Source: Methanosarcinales archaeon
GTDB taxonomy: Archaea > Halobacteriota > Methanosarcinia > Methanosarcinales > Methanogasteraceae
Direction of reading: 5' to 3'
NCBI GenBank assembly: GCA_003661105.1
Contig: QMVM01000010.1
Location: forward strand, 1-17,753
Length of the DNA stretch: 17,753 nt
Shown here: positions 7,059 through 14,104 of the stretch, piece after piece
Layout of the letters: each line of letters opens with the position of its first letter
How positions within the stretch are numbered: the stretch's first letter is position 1
The notes under the pieces: model-generated
Told to the model about the DNA's origin: nothing
What the model saw: the letters and a program-made list of their open reading frames with translations, nothing else
Database searches by the model: none
Translations under genes and position numbers: made by a program

Positions 7059-7133
7059 TAGCGGGGGATGGATTTGAACCATCGATCTTCGGGTTATGAG
7101 CCCGACGGGATATCCTGGCTACCCTACCCCGCT
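7059..7133 (-). tRNA. Initiator tRNA-Met (anticodon CAT)
   Basis: A full cloverleaf on the minus strand. The acceptor AGCGGGG pairs with CCCCGCT, with A73 at 7059. The anticodon arm is TCGGG-CTCATAA-CCCGA (anticodon at 7096-7098) and the T arm is GATGG-TTCAAAT-CCATC. The A1-U72 pair and the three G-C pairs in the anticodon stem are hallmarks of the archaeal initiator, not the elongator. CCA is not encoded and no intron is seen. The next gene's ATG begins 2 bases downstream. Confidence 0.97.
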
Positions 7134-7166
7134 GGCATGGTTGCATACCAGATACAGTGCCGGTAA

Positions 7167-7174
7167 TACATAAA
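7167..7174 (-). promoter_or_regulatory. TATA-like box for the initiator tRNA / nucleotidyltransferase transcript
   Basis: On the minus strand TTTATGTA lies about 37 bases before the tRNA 5' end, predicting a start near 7144 and a leader of about 11 bases. It probably drives both the tRNA and the gene behind it. Confidence 0.5.
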
Positions 7175-7231
7175 TGCTTTGATCACTTTGGCGTAAGTTC
7201 ACAAACCCATCGCACCGAACGCTTCAAATGG

Positions 7232-7239
7232 TTTATATG
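7232..7239 (+). promoter_or_regulatory. TATA-like box for the lipoprotein / L39e run
   Basis: TTTATATG is centred about 26 bases before the GTG at 7262, so the mRNA could be leaderless. GGTGAT at 7245-7250 is an alternative ribosome binding site if transcription starts earlier. Confidence 0.5.
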
Positions 7240-7261
7240 ATCTGGGTGATGTATAGCAATT

Positions 7262-7795
7262 GTGAAAGCAAGCAAGGAAATCACAGGAAGAAACATAGCT
7301 GCAATTATTATCATACTTACCATAGTATGCTCTGCGTTCGGCTGCATCGGCGGCGATAAACCGTCCGAAAAGAAACCAACTGGTCCATGGGTGCCGCCGG
7401 AGCGTCCCTATGTCAAATCGATCGACACATCCCAGCTGAAACTCGGAGTCCCCTCTGATGCGACCATAACGATCTGCAACAATGGAATCGAGACTGTTAC
7501 AAAAGAGAAGATCGTCATGACCGCAACTGCCGTCAAGATGGATGACTGGAAGGTCAACCTTGGTATGAAAAGCATGTCTACCGAAGAGAAGACCGAGGAG
7601 TACACACTCGAATTCGACGATCGGATCGAGAGCGGAGAATCGCATGGATTGTGTGCAGAGTTTAATCTGCCCGCGAAAGTCGAAACAAAGATCGGGAAAG
7701 TCTCAATTGCGGGAACATACCGTGTGGTGATCAAAGTATATGCAAACGATAAATTGATAGGTGAAAAGATACTAACAGACCTGCATCTGACATGA
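7262..7795 (+). CDS. Archaeal lipoprotein with a beta-rich extracellular domain
   Basis: 177 residues. Residues 11-27 are a hydrophobic signal (IAAIIIILTIVCSAFG) ending at C28, a lipobox-like site, followed by a flexible GGDKPSEKKPTGP linker. Residues about 50-177 alternate strands and turns (SDATITICNNGIETVTKEKI, GTYRVVIKVYANDKLIGE), as in CARDB/Ig-like adhesion or binding domains. The start GTG 7262 agrees with the TATA-like box. The stop is only 9 bases before the L39e ATG, so the gene probably shares a transcript with the ribosomal genes. I do not recognise a specific family; function unknown. Confidence 0.8.
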   Translation: MKASKEITGRNIAAIIIILTIVCSAFGCIGGDKPSEKKPTGPWVPPERPYVKSIDTSQLKLGVPSDATITICNNGIETVTKEKIVMTATAVKMDDWKVNLGMKSMSTEEKTEEYTLEFDDRIESGESHGLCAEFNLPAKVETKIGKVSIAGTYRVVIKVYANDKLIGEKILTDLHLT

Positions 7796-7804
7796 AGTGA
7801 TTAT

Positions 7805-7957
7805 ATGACCAAAAAAACAAAAGGACAGAAGAAACTGCTCGCAAAGGCACACAATCAGAACCAGCGTGTTCCTGTTTGGGCGATTATGAAGACGAATCGG
7901 AAGGTATCAACCCATCCGAAGAGGCGTCACTGGAGACGCAACAGCATCAAGGATTAA
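7805..7957 (+). CDS. rpl39e: Ribosomal protein L39e
   Basis: A 50-residue, very basic protein. KKTKGQKKLLAKAHNQNQRV, VPVWAIMKT and a C-terminal HPKRRHWRRNSIKD are diagnostic of L39e, which lines the peptide exit tunnel of the large subunit. Length is normal for the family (about 51). It opens the conserved archaeal L39e-L31e-aIF6 cluster. Only a weak AGTGAT lies before the ATG; translation may be coupled to the lipoprotein gene ending 9 bases earlier. Confidence 0.97.
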   Translation: MTKKTKGQKKLLAKAHNQNQRVPVWAIMKTNRKVSTHPKRRHWRRNSIKD

Positions 7958-7977
7958 ACCTGAAGGATTGATTGAGT

Positions 7978-8235
7978 ATGATGGAAAAGGAACAGATATA
8001 CACGATACCGCTGCGGTCTGTGAAGAGGACTGCCAGATGGAAGCGAAGTAAGAGGGCAGTGAAAGATGTGCGCGCATACCTCACGAGGCACATGAAGACA
8101 GATTCCGAGAGCGTCAAACTGGATCGCACGATCAATGAAGCAATCTGGAGGCGGGGCGCAGAGAAGCCGCCAAGGCGTATCAGGGTGCGTGCTGTGCGGT
8201 TTGAGGATGGTATTGTGGAGGCGGAACTCGCTTGA
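7978..8235 (+). CDS. rpl31e: Ribosomal protein L31e
   Basis: 85 residues from ATG 7978 (a second ATG follows at once; a TTG at 7972 is less likely). EQIYTIPLRSVKRTARWKRS, then KDVRAYLTRHMKTD, the INEAIWRRGAEKPPRRIRVR segment and the VEAEL end match L31e, a large-subunit protein near the exit tunnel. It follows L39e by 20 bases in the expected order. GAAGG at 7962-7966 is a weak ribosome binding site. Confidence 0.97.
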   Translation: MMEKEQIYTIPLRSVKRTARWKRSKRAVKDVRAYLTRHMKTDSESVKLDRTINEAIWRRGAEKPPRRIRVRAVRFEDGIVEAELA

Positions 8236-8275
8236 TTGCAGTTCTGTAAAATACGATGCTGAAAGCTTTATTGAA

Positions 8276-8283
8276 GAGGTGAG
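8276..8283 (+). promoter_or_regulatory. Ribosome binding site that decides the aIF6 start
   Basis: GAGGTGAG with a 6-base spacer to CTG 8290. The same geometry is seen before the genes at 4680, 8995 and, on the minus strand, 15106 and 17299. It would be about 60 bases from the alternative GTG 8344. Confidence 0.75.
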
Positions 8284-8289
8284 AGTGCA

Positions 8290-8949
8290 CTGGATCGAAA
8301 ACTAACTCTTTATGGCAGTACCGTACTTGGCATCTTCGCTACAGTGACTGAGGACGTAGCATTCGTTCCGGCAGGTGTGCCTGACCTGGTTGCGCAACAG
8401 ATCGAGGATGTGATGCAGGTTCGAATTGTGCCGGTTTCGCTGGCAGGGAGTTTCATCGTGGGATCGCTGTTGTGCGGAAACTGCACAGGGTTTGTGGTCT
8501 CAAAGCATGCGCACCCAAGCGAGATCGAAGAACTGCGGGAGTTTGGCGATGTGCAGCCGCTCCCAAGCCTCATGAACGCCTGTGGAAACATCATTCTCGC
8601 AAACGACACCGCTGCAATCGTGCACCCGCAGCTCTCTGATAAGGCGGTAGCGGTGATTCAGGAGACGATGCAGGTGGATGTGCATAGGGCTACAATCGCA
8701 GGGTTAAAGACGGTTGGTATGGCTGGAATCGCCACTAACAAAGGTGTTCTGGTGCATCCGAAGGTAAGCGATGCTGAAATATCGATTCTCGAGGACGTGT
8801 TTAATCTTCCTGTCGATATCGGGACTGTCAATTTCGGATCACCGCTTATCGGGGCGGGATTGCTTGCAAACTCGGCAGGATACCTTGCAGGCGCGGACAC
8901 TACAGGACATGAACTCGGCAGAATCGAGGACGCGCTCGGATATCTATGA
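8290..8949 (+). CDS. eif6: Translation initiation factor aIF6, with an apparent CTG start
   Basis: 219 residues, the usual aIF6 length. It binds the large ribosomal subunit and prevents premature joining of subunits. Repeats of the five-fold propeller are visible (GTVNFGSPLIGAGLLAN, VGMAGIATNKGVLVHP, CTGFVVSKHAHPSEIEEL). The conserved first strand DRKLTLYGSTVLGIFATVTE lies upstream of the first normal start (GTG 8344). The frame upstream holds only CTG 8290 before a TGA at 8272. GAGGTGAG at 8276-8283 sits 6 bases before that CTG, so CTG initiation is the best reading; a base-call error from ATG is possible. Starting at 8344 would lose the first 18 residues. Confidence 0.93.
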   Translation: MDRKLTLYGSTVLGIFATVTEDVAFVPAGVPDLVAQQIEDVMQVRIVPVSLAGSFIVGSLLCGNCTGFVVSKHAHPSEIEELREFGDVQPLPSLMNACGNIILANDTAAIVHPQLSDKAVAVIQETMQVDVHRATIAGLKTVGMAGIATNKGVLVHPKVSDAEISILEDVFNLPVDIGTVNFGSPLIGAGLLANSAGYLAGADTTGHELGRIEDALGYL

Positions 8950-8994
8950 GACACTGGAGTGCGCGGCGGTCTTCCTGATGTTAGAGGTATGCTT

Positions 8995-9738
8995 ATGACA
9001 ACAACTATTGCAATCACAGGGAAGGGAGGAACAGGGAAAACAGCAGTCACCGCGCTCTTGATCAGACGCGTTATGCGCGGCGAGCGTTTGCTGCTTGCGG
9101 TCGACGCCGATCCCGACACCAATCTTCCGGACGCGCTTGGTGATACCGTTACCAGAACCGTGGGTGATGTCAGGGAGCTGATGCTCGAAGGTCTTCCGCC
9201 TGATGCCGACAAGATGCTGGTGCTAGAATCGAGGATATATGAGATACTTACAGAGACGCCAAAGTACGACCTGCTTGTGATGGGGAGGCCCGATGGACCC
9301 GGATGCTACTGCTATGCAAACAACTTGCTTCGCGGCATCATGGACAAGGTCACGAAGAACTACGATCTTGCGATCATCGATACCGCGGCGGGTCTCGAGC
9401 ATCTGAGCAGGAGGATTATCAGAAACCTCGACATTTTGCTCGTGGTGACCGATGGCTCGCGCAAAGGGCTTCTCACTGCCGAACGAATACGTGACCTCGC
9501 AGGCGATCTCGATCTCGGATTCAAAAAGATCTATATCATCTTAAACAAGGTCACGCCTGATAACAGGGAGAGTTTGCAGAAGTATGCATCGGAACTCGAT
9601 TTTGAGATTGCTGGGACGATCCCGTTCGATTCTGTACTTGCAGACTACGACCTCGATGGGACTCCTCTCATCGATCTGCCTGATGACTCGGAAGCGGTCA
9701 CAGAGGTAGAGCGGATCGCGGAACTGATTGGGATCTGA
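8995..9738 (+). CDS. cooC: CooC-like nickel-inserting ATPase (CO dehydrogenase maturation)
   Basis: 247 residues of the MinD/ParA-type P-loop family. The deviant Walker A is GKGGTGKT (9-16), followed by AVDADPDTNLPDALG and the Walker-B-like LAIIDTAAG. The CxC motif C104-Y-C106 in GPGCYCYANNLLRG is the nickel-binding pair of CooC/AcsF proteins, which dimerise and help load nickel into the C-cluster of CO dehydrogenase. The start ATG 8995 follows AGAGGT (8983-8988) by 6 bases; the ATG at 8989 abuts the site. It lies 45 bases past aIF6 and probably shares its transcript, where L18Ae, prefoldin alpha and FtsY are common neighbours in other archaea. The CODH/ACS target genes are not in the window, so the exact client is inferred. 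Confidence 0.9.
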   Translation: MTTTIAITGKGGTGKTAVTALLIRRVMRGERLLLAVDADPDTNLPDALGDTVTRTVGDVRELMLEGLPPDADKMLVLESRIYEILTETPKYDLLVMGRPDGPGCYCYANNLLRGIMDKVTKNYDLAIIDTAAGLEHLSRRIIRNLDILLVVTDGSRKGLLTAERIRDLAGDLDLGFKKIYIILNKVTPDNRESLQKYASELDFEIAGTIPFDSVLADYDLDGTPLIDLPDDSEAVTEVERIAELIGI

Positions 9739-9887
9739 CAATCCCTGTCGATTTATGCCACTCTGCAAATGTAATTTGGAGTTCTAACATTTCAGAACAT
9801 CGTTTTGGATGATGCCCGGAATAGGCGTGATCATCGCATAATGCCCAAGCGGGGATCTCTGATATCCGGTCGGTGCAGAGAGATACT

Positions 9888-10031
9888 CTATAACTCGATT
9901 CGCCCGGCTGCCGCCTGCAGGATCATGAGGGGGTCAAGCGAGGTGACGCGTCCGTCGCCACTGACATCGGCTGCGTCGTCGTGTGCGCCGCTGGCTGCGA
10001 TCCGGAATGCGGCAGCATTGCCGATAGGCAT
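9888..10031 (-). pseudogene. Dockerin-type domain remnant
   Basis: The reading frame ends with DVSGDGRVTSLDPLMILQAA, then AGRIEL and a stop. This is one typical dockerin/EF-hand repeat with calcium ligands at D1, S3, D5, V7-backbone and D12 of the loop. Such repeats usually close large secreted archaeal proteins. Here no signal peptide, partner domain or ribosome binding site precedes it, and the frame starts beside the broken PIN gene. It is most likely the tail of a lost secreted-protein gene; a stand-alone small ORF cannot be excluded. Confidence 0.6.
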
Positions 10032-10069
10032 CAGGTGTCGCCGATGCCACATAGATTTATGTCCCCACA

Positions 10070-10573
10070 TCATGGATTCCACACCTCTGTGAAATCGACG
10101 CGTTCAAAATCCGAATCATTCGTCGCGATGTGCTTGATCCACAATCATTCCATGACTGCTACGTGATATGAATCGGTGGTTATCAGTCCGAATTCAGATC
10201 CCAAATCCCCTGATCTGTTGAAATCATCGACCCGCACATCTTCAACCCTCAGTCCACAGAGTGTACCAATGTACTCTCTAAATTCCTCGACAATCCCATA
10301 ACATGTTTTGATGAACTTTTGGTCATTCAGTTTCTCATGCATCTTCCAAAATCGATCAGTATCTAATAATTCCCCGGCTTTTGCGATTAACAATTTGTAC
10401 GAGACCTCATTAAGTACCGCAGGTGTTGTAATTGCCTTAATTTCCATATACTCCACCCGTTCAAGAAAATCGATACATGCACGCCCATATATCGGTTCAC
10501 TCTGAGATACATAGATAAAAATATTTGCATCAACAAATATGCTTTCATATAGATTAAAATCATTGAGTTTCAT
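10070..10573 (-). pseudogene. PIN-domain (VapC-like) toxin interrupted by an in-frame TGA
   Basis: A VapC-type PIN ribonuclease frame starting at ATG 10573. D15 in IFVDANIFIY, E56 in PAVLNEVSYK and D134 in LITTDSYHVAVM are the expected acids. At codon 143 (10145-10147) there is TGA, yet the same frame continues for 24 codons as LWIKHIATNDSDFERVDF to TEVWNP and a stop at 10070. That is a standard PIN C-terminus with the fourth acid (D153 or D155). The visible product (142 residues) therefore lacks the last active-site strand and is probably dead. An AbrB-like gene ends 9 bases upstream, as in a toxin-antitoxin pair. A sequencing error at the TGA is possible. Confidence 0.8.
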
Positions 10574-10582
10574 GAGAGTCCA

Positions 10583-10807
10583 TCAATCCTCCAGCAGATG
10601 CATATTGTATGCTTCATCGAGTTGTTTCACTGATAGCAGGGATTTCTGCGAGCGCCCTGCAAATCGTCTGGTGTTGCTTATGGATTGCAAGATTACGGTA
10701 TGTCCTATGATATGTATTTGTGGAGTTCCCTCAATTCCTGCCTCCGTTAATATGCTCGTTGGGATAAGTATCCCTTCTGGTTTCCGGGTTGTGGTTTGCA
10801 TATTCAT
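10583..10807 (-). CDS. AbrB-like antitoxin, partner of the PIN gene
   Basis: 74 residues with an AbrB/SpoVT-like N-terminal half: GILIPTSILTEAGIEGTPQI followed by HIIGHTVILQ, the swapped-hairpin DNA-binding pattern (usual form IPKxIRExLGI). The C-terminal half (RRFAGRSQKSLLSVKQLDEA) would wrap the toxin. It starts at ATG 10807 (ATG 10801 also possible) with no clear ribosome binding site. It lies directly upstream of the PIN gene, as is usual for VapBC-type pairs. It appears intact although the toxin frame is broken. Confidence 0.6.
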   Translation of the reverse strand: MNMQTTTRKPEGILIPTSILTEAGIEGTPQIHIIGHTVILQSISNTRRFAGRSQKSLLSVKQLDEAYNMHLLED

Positions 10808-10815
10808 GGCTCTGA

Positions 10816-11097
10816 TTGCTGGTTGTACTTGTTATATTTTTATCGCGCCGGCACACAAGAGCACCGCGGCGGCTGCGAGCATCAGGATCAGAAGAACACA
10901 CGCACACGCATCTTCGCGGGCAAAACAGTTTGGAATTCATCGCTTTGGTTACATCTGTTCACAAGAATCATATCCAATGTATCATTCATCAAACCAACCG
11001 CCCGCCCTAAAAACTTAACCGCCACGATTGGCTGAAAACCAACCACATAGAGCACCAGAAACAAGTTTACATGCCCCGCACTCTTGCCACCATCCAA
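10816..11097 (-). pseudogene. Possible small membrane protein with a frameshift in a GT-rich run
   Basis: The upstream frame (TTG at 11097 or earlier) gives a hydrophobic helix in VNLFLVLYVVGFQPIVAV and then the loop LVNRCNQSDEFQTVLPAKMR, ending at a stop near 10888. Just past MR the minus-strand DNA reads CGTGTGCGTGTGTTC. A two-base change there would join a second hydrophobic segment, ACVLLILMLAAAAVLLCAGA, which ends in a stop near 10817. Two helices split across frames, no good start codon and no ribosome binding site suggest a decayed gene. Not recognised; could be chance. Confidence 0.3.
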
Positions 11098-11166
11098 TCC
11101 CTCTTTCTTGCAGCCTCTATGAATGTGATGTTGATCATCCCATCAACGACACATGCATCTCGCAAA

Positions 11167-11328
11167 TTAGAGTGTAGCAGTCGAGACCGTGCCGCCTCCT
11201 GCGCCTTCTATCATTCGGATGACATCGCCGGGCAGCATCGATGCGTGCTGTGAGATCACGACAGCGCCGATGAGCACCACCTTCTGGTCGCTATTAGAGT
11301 GGTACCGCCCCGGCTGCAGAGTTTACGA
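11167..11328 (-). pseudogene. Coding-like C-terminal fragment of unknown protein
   Basis: A minus-strand frame ends with KVVLIGAVVISQHASMLP, then GDVIRMIEGAGGGTVSTATL and a stop at 11167. It reads like the folded end of a real alpha/beta protein. A TAA about 15 codons upstream of this part leaves no proper start. It lies just beyond secE, where Spt5/NusG would be expected, but does not resemble Spt5. Probably a decayed gene. Confidence 0.3.
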
Positions 11329-11379
11329 GAGGCACTATCCAAAAGGGCGGTGGGTTTCACTACTTTGATAGCGCCTTCG

Positions 11380-11565
11380 TTATCCCATAATCCCCTGTGG
11401 CATCTCGGTCAGCACCAGATATATCAGGAATCCGGCAGCCCCGATCAGCAGTATTCCCGCACCTGCAACCTTAGCGATCATCAGGAACTCTTCTCTGGTC
11501 GGTTTCCTTGCGAGTTTGAGTATCCTTGTATACTCGGAAAGTTTTAACGAATGAGTGGACGCCAT
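11380..11565 (-). CDS. secE: Preprotein translocase subunit SecE (Sec61-gamma)
   Basis: 61 residues, the usual size. An amphipathic stretch, YTRILKLARKPTREEFLMIA, clamps the channel and precedes one membrane helix, VAGAGILLIGAAGFLIYLVL. It stabilises SecY in the Sec translocon. The ATG 11565 is 2 bases past the ftsZ stop, giving the conserved archaeal ftsZ-secE pair and probable translational coupling. The normal next genes (spt5/nusG, L11, L1, L10) are missing. Confidence 0.93.
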   Translation of the reverse strand: MASTHSLKLSEYTRILKLARKPTREEFLMIAKVAGAGILLIGAAGFLIYLVLTEMPQGIMG

Positions 11566-11567
11566 GT

Positions 11568-12680
11568 TTAGCAGACAAAGTCGATGCCGTATTTTCTGAT
11601 GACGTTCGCGCTGTTGCCAGAACCCTTTCCGTAGATCTGCGGTGATTTGACGCCAGTGACCACAAGCATGGTGCGTACCTTGTTCTCAAGCGATGGATCG
11701 ATCTGCGCACCCCATATCAGGCGGGCATTCGGATCGACACGCTGGTAAACTTCTTCAACTACGCCCTCCGCCTCAGCAACGGTCATATCAGACCCGCCGA
11801 CCACGTTCACGAGTGCTGAGGTCGCGCCTGATATATCCACGTCGAGAAGCGGGCTTCGAAGCGCCTTTTTAACGGACTCTGTCGCCTTGTTCTCGCCGTC
11901 TGCCTCACCAAGCCCGATCATTGCTACGCCACCTTTCTGCATGATCGTCCGCACATCCGCGAAGTCGAGGTTGACCAGTCCGGGTTTTGTGATCAGTTCG
12001 GTGATGCCCTTTACCGCACGCATCAGAACCTCGTCGCAGACCTTAAACGCAACCTGAAGTGGCAGTCTCGGCACCACTTCCATCAGCCGGTCGTTCGGTA
12101 CGACGATCACGGTGTCAGATACTTCCATGAGCCGCTTGAGCCCTGCCTCGGCATTGCTCCTCCTGATCGAGCCCTCCGCTGTGAACGGGAGCGTCACGAT
12201 TGAGATTGTAAGTGCGCCAGCGTCCTGTGCGGATTTCGCAACGACTGGTGCTGATCCCGTACCCGTACCCCCGCCAAGCCCGGATGTGATAAATACCATA
12301 TCCGAGCCTTCTACGATATTCTGGATCTCATCCAGACTCTCTTCAGCGGCAGCCTCCCCTATCTGCGGCATACTGCCAGCACCAAGCCCCCTTGTGGTCT
12401 TGCGCCCGAGCAAAATCTTCCGGCTGGCATTGATATATAACAGATGCTGGGCGTCTGTGTTCACAGCAGCCAGATCCGCGCCGGAGATGCCCTCTTCCAT
12501 CATCCGCTGGATGGTGTTCGAGCCGCCGCCTCCGCATCCGACCACCGAAATATTGGTCTTTAATTCTGAGAGAATCTTCTCGAGTTCCTCATCGGCTTCG
12601 GTGGAGGGGTCATGCCGATACATCGGCGTTTCTATCTCCATTTCCGCTCGAGATAATGCTTCTTCTACAATAGACTTCAT
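11568..12680 (-). CDS. ftsZ: Cell division GTPase FtsZ
   Basis: 370 residues. A charged 40-residue N-terminal extension (ADEELEKILSELK) precedes the GTPase core: ISVVGCGGGGSNT (44-56), the tubulin signature GLGGGTGTG (134-142), VVPNDRL (193-199) and the T7 catalytic loop NLDFADV (237-243), all intact. It forms the division ring at mid-cell. The extension and SIRRSNAEAGLKRL fit archaeal FtsZ1. It ends in a short tail, IRKYGIDFVC. Start ATG 12680 has GAGG at 12689-12692 with an 8-base spacer. The 83-base gap to trkA contains CTTAAGTA, a possible TATA box, so ftsZ-secE may have their own promoter. Confidence 0.97.
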   Translation of the reverse strand: MKSIVEEALSRAEMEIETPMYRHDPSTEADEELEKILSELKTNISVVGCGGGGSNTIQRMMEEGISGADLAAVNTDAQHLLYINASRKILLGRKTTRGLGAGSMPQIGEAAAEESLDEIQNIVEGSDMVFITSGLGGGTGTGSAPVVAKSAQDAGALTISIVTLPFTAEGSIRRSNAEAGLKRLMEVSDTVIVVPNDRLMEVVPRLPLQVAFKVCDEVLMRAVKGITELITKPGLVNLDFADVRTIMQKGGVAMIGLGEADGENKATESVKKALRSPLLDVDISGATSALVNVVGGSDMTVAEAEGVVEEVYQRVDPNARLIWGAQIDPSLENKVRTMLVVTGVKSPQIYGKGSGNSANVIRKYGIDFVC

Positions 12681-12763
12681 AATTCAATCCTCTGGTGTAT
12701 TATACGCGCCTTTTGGTACTTAAGCATGATTATCATAGTATCCTAAAAAGTATTGTTCAAGTA

Positions 12764-14098
12764 TTACTCAAATAGTTTCTTTACCTTTGGCAGTGATGAG
12801 GTTAGTGCAAAGACGATCGCCCTGTCACCTGCACGAATCTGGTTGATCCCTCTGGGTACAATCACCTCGTTATCACGCACGATAGCGCTTACTATGGCGC
12901 CTTTCGGGAACTTAGTCCTATCAAGGGTCCTCTTTATCATCTTTGATCCGGGTGCTGCTATCAACTCGATGATCTCTGCCTGTTCACCCTCGATAGTTGC
13001 GAGCGACTCAACACCAGCACCCATGCTGACGCGCAGGACACCGTCGATGGTTGCCTGTTTCGGGGAGAGTGCCGCATCGATGCCGACCATCTCAAAGAGC
13101 TCCATGTACTCGGATCGATCGACCTTTGCGATAACTTTCTTTGCGCCGAGTTGCTTTGCGAGCAGCAGGCAGAGAAGGTTCTTCTCGTCGCTGTCGGTCG
13201 TTGCGATGACCACATTCATCGTGCCTGCACCCTCTGACCTCAAAAGCGCTTCATCGGTGCCGTCGCCGTGCAGCACCAGTACTCCGGAAAGCGCACCTGC
13301 GATCTCCAAACACCGACCCTCGTCTGCCTCAACGATCTTGAGATCGACATCGCCACGCTCTGAAAGTAGACTTGCAAGGTAGAACCCAACAGTGCCCGCG
13401 CCAACAATCATAACCTTGTTATGCATGTTCGAGCCGCCGCCAAACATCTCCTCGATAGCGATTATGGATTCCTGCTTCCCAATAACGATTACATGGTCGC
13501 CTTCGTGCATAACGTCGCTGCCGTGCGGAATCAGGACATCTTTTCCCCTGACAAGCGCGCTGATGACGCAGCAATCAGGGATCTCCGCATCTGCAAGTGA
13601 TACCCCGTCAAATGTCGTATCCCTGCCAACCTTAAACTCCATCATCTTGACCTTGCCATCGGCGAATGCTTCCATACCGACCGCAGAGGGTACTGATATG
13701 ATCCCTGCAACCTCTGAGGCAAGCGTCAGTTCAGGGCAGATCATGTAATCCATGCCGATCGCTTCCCTGTGCGTAGTCGGCTTGTTTATGTAGTCGGGAT
13801 TCGAGACCCGGGCTATCGTCGTGCATGTCCCCTTATCCTTTGTTAATAGCTTCGTAGCGATGCAGGCGACGACATTGATCTCATCGTTGCCTGTAACAGC
13901 AACAACAAGGTCTGCTGGAAGAACCTGCTTTAAAACATCTGCATTGGCACCATTTCCTTGAACAACCTGCACGTCCAGTTTACCTGCCCTTTCGCAGGAT
14001 TCTTCCCTCCTATCGATGAGGATGACATCGTTATCCGCATACAACGCTTTTGCGATCGAGTATCCAACCTCCCCTGCACCGATAATTGCGATCTTCAT
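12764..14098 (-). CDS. trkA: TrkA, NAD-binding regulator of Trk/Ktr-type potassium transport
   Basis: 444 residues in two RCK halves. Each half has a Rossmann nucleotide-binding RCK_N domain (MKIAIIGAGEVGYSIAKAL at 1; NKVMIVGAGTVGFYLASLL near 227) followed by an RCK_C domain (ALVRGKDVLIPHGSDVMHEG; IVRDNEVIVPRGINQIRAG). The double form is typical of TrkA, a cytoplasmic peripheral subunit that gates TrkH/TrkG-like channels with NAD(H). No channel gene is in the window. It starts 6 bases after the GAPDH stop without a clear ribosome binding site, which suggests coupled translation in a cooT-gap-trkA unit. Confidence 0.95.
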   Translation of the reverse strand: MKIAIIGAGEVGYSIAKALYADNDVILIDRREESCERAGKLDVQVVQGNGANADVLKQVLPADLVVAVTGNDEINVVACIATKLLTKDKGTCTTIARVSNPDYINKPTTHREAIGMDYMICPELTLASEVAGIISVPSAVGMEAFADGKVKMMEFKVGRDTTFDGVSLADAEIPDCCVISALVRGKDVLIPHGSDVMHEGDHVIVIGKQESIIAIEEMFGGGSNMHNKVMIVGAGTVGFYLASLLSERGDVDLKIVEADEGRCLEIAGALSGVLVLHGDGTDEALLRSEGAGTMNVVIATTDSDEKNLLCLLLAKQLGAKKVIAKVDRSEYMELFEMVGIDAALSPKQATIDGVLRVSMGAGVESLATIEGEQAEIIELIAAPGSKMIKRTLDRTKFPKGAIVSAIVRDNEVIVPRGINQIRAGDRAIVFALTSSLPKVKKLFE

Positions 14099-14104
14099 CC
14101 GTGT

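Larger units (their letters stand above)
9739..11379. other. Degenerate region between the aIF6-CooC run and secE
   Basis: About 1.6 kb dominated by decayed minus-strand pieces (dockerin, PIN, membrane-protein and alpha/beta fragments, listed separately) with one intact-looking AbrB-like gene. 9739-9887 and 11329-11379 show nothing. No transposase or terminal repeats were found here. Confidence 0.55.

Noticed and set aside
7057..7146. N-terminal extension of the nucleotidyltransferase through the tRNA
   Set aside because: The frame is open across the tRNA by chance; the residues are the complement-free translation of a perfect tRNA gene, and the family's RLRDFI opening starts at ATG 7056.
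10145..10147. TGA in the PIN gene as selenocysteine
   Set aside because: No SECIS-like hairpin was noticed, the position is not a cysteine site in PIN proteins, and selenocysteine is known only in a few other archaeal groups.
11167..11379. Spt5/NusG remnant after secE
   Set aside because: Expected by gene order, but the readable fragment (KVVLIGAVVISQHASML) has no NGN or KOW features.
12112..12723. Long plus-strand ORF opposite ftsZ
   Set aside because: It is the antisense shadow of ftsZ, with Ser/Pro-rich composition and no start signals; the same holds for plus-strand frames opposite trkA and gap.
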